DNA of 64,000 nucleotides from Patagioenas fasciata (GCF_037038585.1 NC_092523.1:1741001-1805000); one strand, 5' to 3'; counted from the stretch's first letter, positions 37,545-50,485 are shown. The notes: generated by a model from the letters alone, not told the origin. Numbers and translations are program-made.

Positions 37545-37921
37545 TGTTGTGGTTTAACCCCAGCCTGGCATGAGCTAATAATGAGATATCTTATTTACCC
37601 AAGCATAAATTAATCTCCTATTCCCTCCTGTCCTCAGTGGCTGTCCTGTTAATACAACTCCTAGGAGCACCTACACCAGCTCTGACCATCCAGTCCAGCC
37701 TGGCTATGCCCTTCTTCTCCTGAGCCAGGGTCAAATCATCACGTACACGTTTCCACCGTCACCCCATGCAACCTTCTCTCAGATTTACCTCTTGCTTCCA
37801 AGGCATTTGCTGGGAGAAACACGAGACTTTCCAGCTGGCATGATGCATCAAGCTCAAGGATCAAAGCCTGTGACTAGTCTAGCAAACACTACCCCATTAA
37901 CATCTTAGCCAAAGCCTAACA
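37545..37921 (+). mobile_element. Second, diverged LTR-like element of the same family
   Basis: Begins with the same 17 bases as the element at 35591 (tgttgtggtttaacccc) and ends with a diverged version of its 3' end ('cattaacatcttagccaaag' … aaca), giving nearly the same length (about 377 bp). The middle is hard to align by eye. Both copies are in plus orientation 1.6 kb apart, but the DNA between them is host sequence with an old CR1, so they are not the two ends of one provirus. Confidence 0.5.
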
Positions 37922-40900
37922 ATCTTTCTGGATAAAGGGAAGGGGCAGGGAGGGGATCTTGGACTTGTGTGTTCAGGATTCATCCTACAACTTACCTGAG
38001 ACTCCCTGGACTATGAGTCATGACAGTCCTGAAGGAGAACAATGTGTTTCCCAACGTTTGGAGAAAGGCACGGGAAGGCTATGCCAATGTTTTAGCAGAA
38101 TAAGTGATTTCATTCAAGTAGCTATACACAGGCTAGCACAAAATTAATCCTTGCTCCTTTTCTTCAGTCAGTGGAGACAGGCAGGCACTTCCAAACAACA
38201 ATCATCCTACTGTAAGACAGATGTCTGACATAGATTAGATGATTCAGATGCTGGAGGGCTGATCTCGCTCCATTGACTGCAGAACGCACCTTGGCAGCTA
38301 GTTTGGATCAGACAGCAAACTGTTATTTGGTTAAAATTAGGTGAGGTGACACCACTCCACCTTACAAAATAATTACATTTGCAACAAACGTCAGTCAACG
38401 TTTTTCATGGGAAATAGGCCTGATCTCAGTTTCTGACAAAATTATGAGTTCTGGTCATCAAAGAGTCTCTTACAGGCATAATAGAAACTTTCATGTGGTG
38501 CATGACTTAACATTGCACAAGCCAATGTTTGAAAAGTTTCTGCTACACTATAGAAATAAAACATACATTCAATAGATGGGGACTGGCTAGCTTGTGGAAG
38601 CTGAGAGGTATTATTCAGTGAGAAAACATCACCGATGGTTGTCAGGATCTACTGCCTTGCCCAGAAGTAGTCAACATTGTCATCAACTTTCATGAAAGTA
38701 AATGTATTACTTGCAGCTGATGTAAGCTGTTTGGGTCACAGAAGCTGGCAAAATGGTAAGTAATGAGTAGGGCAGGGCACTCAGCTCCATCAGGACTATC
38801 GAGTTGTTGGCATAATTCAGCTCAAATATAAATTTTAGGTAGCAAAATGCAATGTTACGTTCAGATGACAAGGAGCATCCAGCATACCCATAAAGCAGAA
38901 AACTGACCTGAAGGACAGTGATTTTTTTGGGGAAGGACTTGAATGTTAGAATGGGCAAGAAAGTCCTGTTGATTTCCCTAAAAGGTGATGGCAGATAGGA
39001 GAAAGGAAGAGTTTCTGTGTCTGCAGAAACACACACAAGACAGATACTGAAATACCGTATACAGTTTGCAATACATATTCTAGAGAAGTTGTTTAAAAGC
39101 TGGCTAGACCTAAGGAAAAAGCCACAGAAATTCTCTGAGAGGAAGAGAAAATGCTCTAGTGGAAGACCTTGAAAGCTCAATCTAATTAAAAAGGGTTAAG
39201 ATATTAAGATATTAATCCCACCTGAATTTAGGAGTTTAGAAGGCTGGAGACAGCTTAGACGGGACATTTGGCTTCTTTAAGAATCAATAGAGAGCGAATG
39301 TCATTTCCAAAAGTCAGGTCACCTTTGGAATAGATGAATCCCTTTGTGGAAGAGCCAGATCTTTGAGGGGACCAAGTGACCATTTCTGACTTTAGTTTCA
39401 AAGAATTTATGACAGAAAACAGCAGCTTAAGACTATCTTAGCATATCCAAGTCCTTTGTAACAAACAATTACCCCAGTTCAACTTACCCCATCTCCTTTC
39501 TTCAGCCAGGAGAGTGCCAGACATCCCACAAGTGCCTCTAAAAGGTTCAGCCACCAGCACTTTGTGATATATGTTGCATAAGAGGATGTGTCTGCTTGGG
39601 GAAAATAAGATAGAGAGAGACAGATAGACAGATATTAATTTATATCTATTAAAGTAGGAAGCCTACACCTATCTTGTGCCATCCTTACAGAATCTTTGGC
39701 CCTAACCCGAGTGCTCTCCCATCATCAGTGAGAATTACACCTCTCACACTCCAAGATGTTGTCACATCACCTCACCCGTTCACCCAAAATCTTGCTCACC
39801 ATGAGGTCATTGAGCAGTGGCAGCCCAAGTGTCACTTTGCAGGTTGGTTTCCAGTCCCCAGGGAGAAGTTCACTGGATTTTCTCTAAAGGGATCTCAGCC
39901 CAACCCAGCTCAGCATTTGGGTTTCATTGACAAATTCAGCACATTTCTCCAATAAAGTCCTCTGCAATGGTCTTCCAGCAGAGTTTTAATCTTCCAAAGC
40001 AGAGCTCTGGATCAGCAGTGCTTCACACAACAGAGTCCTCAGTGAAGAAAAATAGATGGTGTAAATCTACTCAACACATGATGAAGTGGTCTTCCCCCTA
40101 CAAGTCTGTCCAAGGGACCACCAGACCCCATAAACACCAATACTCTTTGCTTATATTGAGTCTGCAGGAGAAACAAAGACTTGTGGGTGGACAATCTGTT
40201 TAAACAAAACTCCCCATCCAAGTGCAGACCTTTTTCACCACTTGAGGAGCAAGAAACTACTTTGGTTTTTGTCCCTATTCTACAGGCACTTCTGCATCAT
40301 CTACACTGGCCAGAAGGCTCTGAGTTCGTCTGACTTTGGGCAAAGCTGTCCGATAATGAGCAGCTCTGGTCTGTCTTGGCAAGGCTGGCTTTTAAGCGGT
40401 GATCTCCAATAATGGAGACCACATGATGCATCTCCAAGCCCAAACCACCATGCTTCAGAGTACTGTGGTTGACCTGAGCAAGAACCCAGCAAAATAAATA
40501 GAGCGCTGTGAAAGCTCGGCCATGGGAACACTACGTAGCAAGCACGTACGCACACGTACCCTTGTTGGAACAAGGGACCCACATTTCAGGAGAAACAGGG
40601 AGAGCTCTGGAGCTGAACCGATAATTTGGCTTCTCCCTTTTTCTTCATTTTTTTCTGTCAAGCTGAGACAACCCATTGCCTTTCAGACTGGAGCAAAGAG
40701 GGGAGGGAGAGGAGGAGGTGCTATTACCCACCATGTGGTATCAATAGGTTGGTGGTAAAAAGCCTCTTGCTGCCAAGGAACACCAAAAATAACAGTGTTG
40801 AACATGTCTTTGTGAGCAATTACGGTAAATATAAATACATGCACACACTTACTAAAGATGAGAAACATTAAAATATATATATATATTGGCCTCCTGCTTC

Positions 40901-42111
40901 TCATCCACTCTTCCCTAGGCCAGGATTAGAAACAGATTGAAGTAGCCTGAGAAAAAACATTCATGTGTCCTCATCCTCCCATTAAGCAGTAGGTGGTTCA
41001 TCTTGCCATATGTGTTTGATATCTCAGGGTTTGCTTCTCCACGTCTCTTTTGATGTGTCATCGCTCCCCACCCATCGCAAGAGAATTTCCCAGTGAACTT
41101 CACGCCTGCACGGTCCTTCCTCCTCCCTGCCCGCCCTGGTTAACCTTGCTTGAGTAGCACAGGGCCTCCTTATGCAAAGTTTGCTATGTACACACACATA
41201 ACTGCAGGAAAAGACCTGTGTTTGGCCCTGCCTATAAAACACATTGAGGCTATGGGAACACTTAGGCAAAGGAAGGTGAAGCAGCTAAAACTGAAAAGGC
41301 GGGAAAATTTGCTGAGCCTGTTGCAGAAAGAGGTGTTGGGAATCAATCACCATTTTGCTCATCTCTATGAGGTAACACCAGAAATTAGGGATAATTTTTA
41401 ACTGAGAGAACAGCTGAAAACTGTCTTCCACCTCTACCTTTTCCCAAGAATGTGATTAGTCAGAGAAAACTATTTCAGTTTTTCATCAAGGTCCGAATAA
41501 AACTCCAAAGTACAAAAGGAGAATGAGAGAAAATCAGCATGAGTATAACAATGACAAACCATGATGACAAAATACAAAACACACCACTGTCAACTAGAAT
41601 GGGGTTTTTTGCACATCTCTGACAATGTTTTCAACAAAACCAAACAAACAGATGATTTCTGAAGCACAGAGAGAAAACGAACTTTCTAATTCCTGCATGC
41701 AAAACGTTGCCCTTCTGACCAGCTCAAACCACAATATTTCACAGGCATCCCACAGACCTTTATGTAGCACACAGACTGCCCCATGTAAACCTCAGCCCTC
41801 CCAGTGGCATATTCCAGTGTAAAACCTCTCATGTGCATTCAGAGGAGCAAAATCATGTCTTGTGGAGATCGGTGCAAGGGAAACCAGTAGCTTCTAAGCA
41901 CCCAGTGCTTCTCCTCCCATTCTGCTGGTCAGGAAGCGACCGGAGCTGTGGCTCTGCTCCCCATCAGCTGAGCCAGCACAGGCTGGAAGATCACGTATGT
42001 CAAGGAATCAAGCAGAGATGGTTTATCTCCTGGACCTAGATCAGAGTCAAGACTGATTTAAGGACACAGACGACTGTTTGCTTTTCTCCCTGATAGTCTG
42101 AAGCATCTTCT
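37922..42111. other. Intergenic sequence, no gene seen
   Basis: Over 4 kb of unique DNA with a GATA/GACA-type microsatellite at 39607-39634 and a short AT run at 40871-40887. The 157-codon minus-strand frame at 38707-39180 has no recognisable domain. An E2F-like GGCGGGAAAA lies near 41297. No exon is supported. Confidence 0.5.
39607..39634. repeat. Short GA/GATA/GACA microsatellite
   Basis: A 28-bp compound repeat of AGAG, CAGATAGA and CAGATA units. Confidence 0.8.
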
Positions 42112-42538
42112 TTCAGGGGAATGGGACACCTCTGCTATGAGGACAGGTTGAGAGAGTTGGGGTGTTCAGCCTGGAGAAGAGAAGGCTCCAGGGAGACTTT
42201 ATTGTGGCCTTTCTGGACTTAAAAAGGGACAAAAAGAAAGATGGGGACAGACTTTTGAGCAGGGCCTGTTGTGATAGGACAAAGGGTGATGGGTTTAAAC
42301 CTAAAGGAGGGAGATTCAGGCTGGACATGAGGAAGAAATTGCTGCCCCTGAGGGTGGTGAGAGCCTGGCCCAGGTTGGCCAGAGAGGTGGTGGATGAACC
42401 ATCCCTGGAGACATCCCAGGCCAGGCTGGACGGGGCTCTGAGCAACCTGAGCTGGTGAAGATGTCCCTGCTCATGGCAGGGGTGGCACTGGGGAGCTGGG
42501 AAGGTCCCTTCAGCCCAAACTGTTCTGTGATTCTTAGG
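42112..42538 (+). mobile_element. CR1 LINE 3' region, plus strand, about 430 bp
   Basis: Good-quality CR1: 'gagttggggtgttcagcctg', 'gaagagaaggctccagggag', 'gcctgttgtgataggacaaa', 'ggtggtggatgaaccatccc', 'gctggtgaagatgtccctgc' and tail 'aactgttctgtgattctta'. Same subfamily as 17243 and 50486. The 210-codon minus-strand frame over it is a CR1 shadow. Confidence 0.95.
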
Positions 42539-43577
42539 GCAGAAACCAAACTTCTCACCCGTGTTGGTTAGCACACTTGTAGCCATTGAGTCAATGAGAT
42601 TCATCCAGATCACCTGCAGAGGGGCAGGCAGCAAATGTGGCAACGTCTGCACCCTACATGCCCTCATTGAACTCCAAAAGCCACGCCAGCCTCCACAAAA
42701 CGAACAAACAAACATCATTTCGCAAACATGAAGCATAGCACTCAAAACCCACTGGTTGTTTAGAAAACGTAAGGCAGTGTCTTCTGCTTTAAGGTCTCTC
42801 TCCCAAGCTAATCACAGTGGAGCAGAGTTAGAAGGAGCTGGGTATTTCCAGAGGCTGATTAGCCAACTCGTTAAGCTATTCGCTTCCCAGCCATCTCTGG
42901 GTTACGTGCTTGCCCCAATGTGCTGCTCTCCCGTCTCATGCACTGAGGACATCGGCCAGCCCCGCAGGCTCTGCAGAGCTAACCTGGCACACAACGGGAA
43001 GCAGAATCCCCATGGAGCTCATTTAAGAGCAACTGAGACCATTTCTTATAATACGATTTGGTAAATCAGGCTTGAATGAACAGCTCCTCTTCCAGCCCTG
43101 GCCAAGACTGTGGTTTTCCAGTGAGCAGGAAGGAGGGGACACATACCTTCAGAATTGTCTCTGTGGATGGGAATTCATCATGGTTTATTTTCTCAAGGCT
43201 TATGGCTTGTCACAAATCCTTTTAAAGTCATGAGGCCTGGGAGGGGGGCAGAAAAGAAAGTGTTTTGGTGTTATTTTTGTTCAGATAGGAATGGTTAGTA
43301 AGTCCTTCCGATCCTGTTAAGTGGGTGGTTATAAAGCCATAAGCCCTCAGATAAGGGTGAGATTTGGAAGAAGCGTTGGGCAGCAAAGGGTGTCCCCCTG
43401 CTCCAGACATGCCCCCCAAGCCCACCACTACAACCCCTGCCTTTGTATCCTTGTGCAGCCTGCAGCATTTTGGAAAATCTGGGTGAATCTTCTCTTCTTT
43501 CAGCCTACATGAACCTTTCTCTTTGACACCGGCAAGGTGCTACAGCATCCCATGCCCTCTGCATTGCCACTCACACC
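42539..43577. other. Intergenic sequence, no gene seen
   Basis: Unique DNA, no recognised gene or repeat. Confidence 0.5.
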
Positions 43578-43998
43578 CAAAATCATAGAACGTCCTGAGC
43601 TGGAGGGACCCACAGGATCATGGAGTCCAACTGCTGTCCCTGCACAGGACACCCCACAGGTCACCCCATGTGTCTGAGGACGCTGTCCAGTCTCTGCTTG
43701 AACACTGTCAGGTTGGGCCGTGACACCTCCCTGGGAGCCTGTTCAGTGTCCAGCACCTCTGGGTGAAGAACCTTTGCCTCATGTCCCACTGACCCTCCCT
43801 GGCACATCTTCTGCCATTCCCTGGGCTCTGTCACTGTCACAGAGAAGAGCTCAGTCCTGCCCCTGCTGCTCCTGCTGAGGAACCTGCAGCCCATGGGCTC
43901 TGCCCTCAGTCTGCTCTGCTCCAGCTGAGCAAACCCAGGGACTGCAGCCGCTGCTCACACGGCTTCATCTCCAAACCCTTCACCAACTGGACTCCATT
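43578..43998 (-). mobile_element. CR1 LINE 3' region, minus strand
   Basis: A different CR1 subfamily: 'aaaatcatagaacgtcctga', 'ggatcatggagtccaactgc', 'ggttgggccgtgacacctcc', 'tgcctcatgtcccactgacc' and 'tgctgctcctgctgaggaac'. It extends to about 'aacccttcaccaactgg'. Little diverged. Confidence 0.92.
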
Positions 43999-44394
43999 GC
44001 AGTCCTTAGTGACACGGTTTTGCTCTAGTTCTCAACGTGCTGGTCTGGCTACACAAACAGTGAGGCAGAGGATGCTCAGGCCTCTGTGCTATTGCTCGGG
44101 ACCTCCAGCTCCAAGAACGCAATGTGATGGTAGAAAGTTTGCAATCTCCTGCGCTAGGGGAAGGAAAAATGCTGGGAAGGGAATTAAAGATCTGCCTCCT
44201 AGGAGGGCAAATGCAATAAGCTGCGTGATGTGTCCCCTCGGCTGGGAATCCTCTCACCTCCCTCCAGCCATCTCAAGTGAGGTGTTAGTCCAACCTGCTC
44301 AGCCAGACAGTCCCAACAGACATCAGAGGGAGACCGTCACCTCCCAAGGGACACTTGTCATGAGAAAGGGTCTCCTCATACCAGGATACATGTA
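43999..44394. other. Intergenic sequence, no gene seen
   Basis: Unique DNA. Frames open on both strands without domains. Confidence 0.5.
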
Positions 44395-44670
44395 GCATAC
44401 TGATCCAGGCTGTGGCTGCTCCATTAGCTGGTGTCCCACGATGTGCAATAAACCGCTGTCTCTCCATGTAATATTACTCAGCATTATGGTTCCTGAGAGA
44501 GTAGACTTCCATAAATACACTAATAAATCCTGACTCAATTGAAGAGTGTCTCCCCCTGGGGGTATCCTGTAGCTTATTGAGCTCAGTAGAGCAGCATCCA
44601 TTGACTTTGTAGACCCTGAAATAGGCCAATAGAGATTTAATAATGCCGCTCTCAGACCTCAGCAAGCAGG
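44395..44670. promoter_or_regulatory. Candidate regulatory block
   Basis: Unique sequence with GCAATAAA at 44445-44452 (posterior-HOX/CDX-like), 'tgtaatattactcagcat', 'ccataaatacactaataaat' and 'gggggtatcctgtagctta'. It lacks repeats and has the motif texture of a conserved element. Guess only. Confidence 0.28.
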
Positions 44671-47194
44671 GGATGGGATGTCTTTCTCCAGATCCACAGC
44701 AGCGTCTGTCTGCTCATGAGCACTCGGCAGCTGGAGCTGGTGGTTCTCCAAATATTCACCTACATAAATGCTTCTCTGCAGCCAACACAGGATGGTTTTG
44801 TACCTGAGCCTTTTTCTTCCTGCAGTAAATCAAGAGTATGAAAAACTCAAGTTATGTCAGAAGGATTCGGTGTGCATGAAGCCAGAAAAGCAGGCAACCA
44901 TTTGACCTTCTTGAGCTTGCAAAACTGGTCTGGCATAAGATGTCTGCTGAGGTTTCAGGGGGCTCTCGATAGGTCAGACATAGTGGAGAAGAAAATAAAG
45001 AATGAAAAAAAAAATTAAAAGCACAAGCCGCAATTTCCAGCCTTTTTCCCAGCTTTCTTTGAGGCTTATGCATGAGCGTAAGTGGGAGAGTCTTTTTGCA
45101 ATACATCCTCACGGACTCCCTATACTGTGCGAGGAAGCTGATGTGAATTGAAGGAATGTGTAGCAACCAAGGTGAAAAACCAGGGTACCTTACCATGATC
45201 ATAGGAGCATGAAGAACTGCATATATTCAAACAGTCTTACCTACTACAAAAGCCAGGCAAGAATGTCTCACCCAGATAATCCTGCATCAACCATAACTTT
45301 CAGTTGATTCAGGGCATATGTTTAACAAAGTCTCTCAACCCTGTTTTAAAGACCTGAAGCACCTGTGGAACTATCATGACCTTATGGCTTATTGCCTCAA
45401 CAATTCAACAGGCAACAGCCCTCCACGAGAAAATGCAGCAGACACAATTCATAGACACTCTAATGGATGTACCGACAGGAAAAATGAATGAGAGGTAGAG
45501 GTCCTGGCCTCTTTTATTTTTCCAAAGCCATGGCACTCAGTCTGATGCAAAGCACTGTGAACTCAACAGGAGCCTTTCCACAGTCAACGGTAGATCCATT
45601 CATTCCACCACCCATCACCTACCATCCAGGTCTCACTCTAATTCTCCGAGCCAGCACCTCCCATTGCCCTGGGAAAGCTTCTCGCAACCCCACTTAGCTC
45701 CTGAAGGTAGATTCCCCTTTTTAGCAGACCAAAAACCGCAGGATGCCAACTAATTGCTTCGTGAATGACCCCAGTGTTAGGGGCTCCACCGCCATGGATG
45801 GGAGGCCCTTCCACACGTTTGTGGTGCCTCGCACTTCCTGACATCTGGTTCCAATTGACGCTCCCTTTAGCAGCTGCCAGAGCTCAAATGACCTCTTATC
45901 TGTGCTAAGGTACCCGTAAGCCACAGGGCAGGCATTGCCCGCAGGATTCGCACCACGTCTGCTCCCTCCTCTGCCTCTTATGCCAAGCCCATACTTCATC
46001 CCAGTTCCACCGTTTCAGATCCAGCATCTCAGCCACTGTGAGATCCTTTCTTGTGCTGTTCCTCCTTTCTGCAGTCTTTATCCTCTCTTTTAGAGGTGGA
46101 GGTTTTACTAATTTTCGGGCTGCTTATTTGCTTCCCCATCCATGGCTTCTCACTGTGGTATCTAGGTGCTCAGCTTCATGGGATCTTCACAAGTTGGAGC
46201 GGGGTTCTAACACCCCTCATGAAGAGGCAACTGTTCACAGCAACACTCCTGGTCATCAACCTGAACACTGCAAAGCCTCAAATATAACTGCAAAATGGGA
46301 ATGGGTGACTTAAAACGCAGCCATCAGTTGAAAACAGGCACTCGAAGACCTGAGTGTGGAGATATGGGTTTCCTCAACGACCACTTCAGTGCCCAGATAT
46401 GCCTTTTGCCCCAAACCAAGGGCAACACACACAGGAGTGTAACACAGAACTGAACCAGATCTCCCAGCCCCCAAACCATAAGGATGTCTTTTCCCCTGTT
46501 TTTTTATCCCCTTGACCCAATATACAACTCTGCTTGCTGTCTTCATCCCACTAACTCCATTTTTTTAAGCCGTGATCTAAAACCCTGCTGTTCTTGGTCT
46601 GTGAATGAATACCAAACCAATTTGCCATCCTCATCATCCTCCTTCCGACCCATCTGCTCGTCCTGTGGAGGCTGCAATCCCTCCACCTCCCACATTGTCA
46701 GTGCAAACTGCTGTGGAGCAGAGTCCACATCCCGCTGAGCAGAGCTTTCATACTCAGGCACAAAAAAGCACCATATATAGGAAAACCCAGTGCATGCAAC
46801 CCCAGTAACAAACGCTGAACTCCAGATCCTGGGAGGTGGAGCCCCCCAAGCCTACAAGGTGGGACCTTCTCAACCTGCTGGAGGCCAAAACTGCTTTCAG
46901 CTCCTAGATACTGTGCAAAGATTATGTTGTCATTATAAAGGACTGTGAGGTCTGGTGGTGCGAGTAAGGTACCATCAATCAGGGCTCCTAAGCTCCATTT
47001 GCAACCACAAATTAGCCCGCTATCCCATTACTCAGCTGCTGTACAGTTTTGCAATGGTTATGGAGTGTTAGGCTGAGTCCGGGCTTCGGGAAACAGGGCT
47101 GGAGCTGGGCTTGCTCCCAGAAAGCTCAGCACTGATCCTGTCTTGCTCTTTTCCTTTAGCTTGGATTTTCTGTGTACAGGAAAGTGCCTTTACC
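44671..47194. other. Intergenic sequence, no gene seen
   Basis: Unique DNA. Two stretches (about 45295-45440 and 45720-46000) faintly resemble very old CR1/L3 sequence but too weakly to call. No exon is supported. Confidence 0.45.
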
Positions 47195-47355
47195 ACCTCA
47201 TTTGCACCTCTGCCACTGACTGTCTGGGTAACCTTGGCAAAATCACATAGTCTCGCTCAATTTTTCCATCTGGACACTTAGGATAATTGCAAAGCCCATT
47301 TCCCTAACAAGGTGATTCAAACTTCCTAGGTAAAAGGCACTGTGGAATTGCAAAA
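47195..47355 (+). repeat. MIR SINE remnant, plus strand
   Basis: The clearest ancient SINE in the window: 'cacctctgccactgactgtc', 'gggtaaccttggcaaaatca', 'tttttccatctggacactta', 'gataattgcaaagcccattt' and 'taaaaggcactgtggaattg' follow MIR order (ctctgccactta, tgtgaccttgggcaag, cagtttcctcatctg, gataat, aaagcactt). It probably predates the bird lineage. Confidence 0.68.
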
Positions 47356-48461
47356 CTGCGTGATTTTGGTGTGTCTTGAGATTAATTAGATGCCAAATCC
47401 AAATCCTGCCCAGAAACTGAAAAATGAAGTGTTGCAGAACTGGAGTGGTTTCAAGTTCTTCCTCCACTTTTTACATTTTGATTTCCTCGGTGCACACAGA
47501 ACTTTGATTTACCCGATGAAGAGAGGACAAAGAGAAGGAAAGAGAAAGCTCCAGGTCCAGCCATAGTACAGAAATCCAGCCTGTGAATGCAAAAGCAGCT
47601 TCCCAAAGCAACCCTCTTGAATTTCCTGCAGCTTTAGAAGGAAAACAGTGACAATTACAGTGACAATTACAGTGGCAACTGTGTTTTGCCATGAGCTCTA
47701 CCTATCAGAGAGCATCTTTGCAGATGCCTCAATACACCTGAACACCTGCATCCCTCCACGCTCACCCACCACACACTTATCTCCTCTCTGGGAGTGGGTA
47801 TCAAGCAGCTCTGCGTGGCCGCTCACATGTGAGGCTCCCGGGGTTGATTTCTCCATCCTACTCAGTCTTCCAGCAGCAGCTGCAGCCAAAGCCATGGAAA
47901 GCTGCCCGACCAGGCCGTTGTGCCAGGGATGCTGCAGGTCCTCCTTGACACAAGTGGCTCCAGCCACCCCGAGCAAGCACAACGCCTCCTCTGATGCCCA
48001 TAAGCCTTTGGACTCCGGTCACGTTTTCGACAGAGCATGGTTATTTTGGGGCACGGGGAGAAGGAGAGCTGTGTCAGGATGGGCTGTGTCTGCTCTGCGT
48101 AGCCATGGACAAGGAGAGGTTGCCTGCAGAGGGCAGCAAGGGAGCACAGCCAAATGCTGTGTCGGAGTTTGATGTCCAGCACTAGAGTCCAGCTCCAACT
48201 GCTCTTGGATGGGTGTGATCAGGATAAGGGTATGTGTACCCCCCTGTCCCATCCAGCAGCCCCACAAAGAGTCACACACACTTGGCAGACACACAACCCC
48301 ACAACACAAGCTGTGCACAAGCGCGTTCAGCCTCTCATGCTCCCTAAAACACACCAGCACGTGCACATTTGTGTTCTCAATAACACCCTCAGCTACTGAC
48401 ATTCACTCTCAGCCCCACGTGCAGTTGTGCTGGGCAGGCCATGGTCCCTTGCACTTGTATT
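47356..48461. other. Intergenic sequence, no gene seen
   Basis: Unique DNA with a 12-bp tandem repeat at 47646-47681. Frames up to 174 codons overlap on both strands and show no domain. Confidence 0.5.
47646..47681. repeat. Three-copy 12-bp tandem repeat
   Basis: The unit cagtgacaatta occurs twice exactly and a third time as cagtggcaactg. Confidence 0.85.
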
Positions 48462-48902
48462 TCACAGAATCATGGAATTATTTTGGTTGGGAAAGACCCT
48501 CAGGATCATCAAATCCAACTGTTCACCCAGCCCTAGCACTACCCCATGTCCCTGAAAACCTCATCTCCACGTCTTTTCAACCCCTCCAGGGATGGTGACT
48601 CCAGCACTGCCCTGGGCAGCCTGTTCCAATGCCCCACAGCCCTTTGGGGAAGAAATTGTTCCCAGATCCAACCTCAACCTCCCCTGGCGCAACTTGAGGC
48701 CGTTTCCTCTGCTCCTGGCGCTTGTTCCTGGGGAGCAGAGCCCGACCCCCCTGGCTCCAGGCTCCTTTCAGGCAGTTCAGAGATCAGAAGGTCTCCCCTC
48801 AGCTCCTGTTCTCCAGCTGAACCCCCCAGGTCCCTCAGCCGCTCCCATCACACTTGTGCTCCAGCCCCTCACCAGCTCCGTTCCCTTCTCTCCAGTCTCT
48901 GA
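48462..48902 (-). mobile_element. CR1 LINE 3' region, minus strand
   Basis: Inverted tail 'cacagaatcatggaatt', 'ttggttgggaaagaccctca', 'cccctccagggatggtgact', 'ttgaggccgtttcctctgct' and 'gttccttctc'-type end at 'cccttctctccagt'. Its inner 300 bp differs from the copy at 26824 by only about five changes. The frame of 148 codons over it is a CR1 shadow. Confidence 0.95.
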
Positions 48903-49289
48903 AGAGGACGGATGTCCCAACACCCGTCTTGCTGGAAGAAGCAATGTACCTGCAGGTCTTGCTAGAACAGCGCTTGCACATTACCTGGTCAATAAGATGT
49001 GCGTGGAAACTTTTCACAGCAGACCTAGATGGTTGTGAGGCCACTCACGGCTGTGTGATGCTGGGAATCAGCACCAGTAAAACCTCACCATGCTTCAGTG
49101 TTATGGAGATGCTCAGACACCGCCAGCATCCTAGGGAATCTGTTTGCCAGCTCAATGCTCATGGTCTTGTGCAGCACAGCAGCCCTATTTAGGCTTTTTC
49201 CTCCTCTGCCCCACCTGCTTCCCCACCTGGGGCTGTGATCAGGGGCTGCCCACAGAGGAAGAGTAGCAGCTGGTCCCGCAGGTGTCCTG
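48903..49289. other. Intergenic sequence, no gene seen
   Basis: Unique DNA between the CR1 and the half-site cluster. No exon supported. Confidence 0.5.
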
Positions 49290-49295
49290 GGCTTG

Positions 49296-49514
49296 GGGTC
49301 AGATCCATAATGACCCATTTCAGACATGGGTTGTTTGGCCAACTGCACCTCTGCTTGCCCTCTGCAAAATGCTGCTGGCTCCTGGTGCTGTGGTGAGGAA
49401 CTTGTGCAAATTTGGGCAACCCCTTTGGGTCAGGGTCACTTGTGAAGCCCCAGGTGGACAGAGGGAGGAGCAAACAGTGGCCTAAAACCAGTGACCCACA
49501 GCTGCCCTGGGTCA
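49296..49514. promoter_or_regulatory. Cluster of six perfect GGGTCA nuclear-receptor half-sites
   Basis: GGGTCA or its reverse TGACCC occurs at 49296-49301, 49311-49316, 49427-49432, 49433-49438, 49492-49497 and 49509-49514. The two at 49427-49438 form a perfect DR0. The first pair is an inverted repeat with a 9-base spacer and the last pair an everted repeat with an 11-base spacer. GGGTCA is a classic half-site for RAR/RXR and other nuclear receptors. Binding is not shown. Confidence 0.35.
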
Positions 49515-50485
49515 ACAAGAAGAAAACCAGTTATTAAAGAGCTGCTCATGAAGTGAACACCATCCCTTTGATCTGCCAAGTGTAGCGATACTACTGAGCC
49601 TGTGACCACATCATTGAAGACAGGATCATCATTTACACACCAAAAAAAGTAAAATCAAAGCCACACAACCACAGTTCGGCTTGGGGTTTCCCAGCCTTTG
49701 CAGCCACACTAGTACCTCATTTTAACGTGCCTTTAAGAGGTTTGTTTTCCTAAAGAAAAGAAACAACTTAGAGAATGTTGGGGAGCCATAATTTTTCCTA
49801 GGTTCATGGAGGTGCCACCGGTTGGCTCGTGGACTTGTGCTGAGCAGGGGACAACGAGAAGACCCACCCCATGAGGGCACAAGATGCATTGCCAGATGGG
49901 TTCATGGCCATGGGATGCCCTAGCAGCTGCAAGGGAGGACAAAGCAGAGGGGGTTTTGGAGGCAAAGAGCTGCTTGGAATCTCCTTGGGCACTGGTGAGA
50001 GGGACCAAAGGTCTTTGGGCAAATATAATAGCAGAGCTAACCCAGAGTAAACCTTGCTGGAAAGAGCATAACTAAGGAAATCAGAAGTTTATAGACTGTT
50101 GTTCCAGTAGCTGCATCTGTTCCTACTGTCCTTGCATCTTCATATTTACAGTTAGCCCATAATATTTCTATCTGGAGCCAAGCTCCTTGGCAGAGCATTT
50201 CATTTAGCACTTAAACTGGGGAACATGGAAGCCAGGCTGGTTACCTGGGTTTCAGTTTTACTCACAAGTGCATAAAATATAATTAATGCTGCTGTTCCAT
50301 CAAAGGCACTGAAGGAGACCCTTTACACACACACACACTGTGAAGCACAGGACAAGTCTCCACTGCATTATCGCCTCTCTGTCAAGCAAAGTAAGAAGTG
50401 GGATTCAGGTTCTCCACTTCTATTTTCAATGTCCTGATAAGAACTGCTGCTGCATCAGTACTCTTCATCAATGCAGACATTTAGA
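49515..50485. other. Intergenic sequence, no gene seen
   Basis: Unique DNA. The part from about 50240 to 50440 faintly recalls MIR (for example 'gtgggattcaggttctcc') but not enough to call. A short AC run lies near 50325-50338. Confidence 0.45.

Noticed and set aside
42113-42745. Open frame of 210 codons, minus strand
   Set aside because: Mostly the reverse strand of a CR1 3' region. The same peptide-like string recurs in other CR1 copies in the window.
45720-46000. Possible very old CR1/L3 sequence
   Set aside because: Only loose word matches (for example ccttccacac), too weak to separate from chance.
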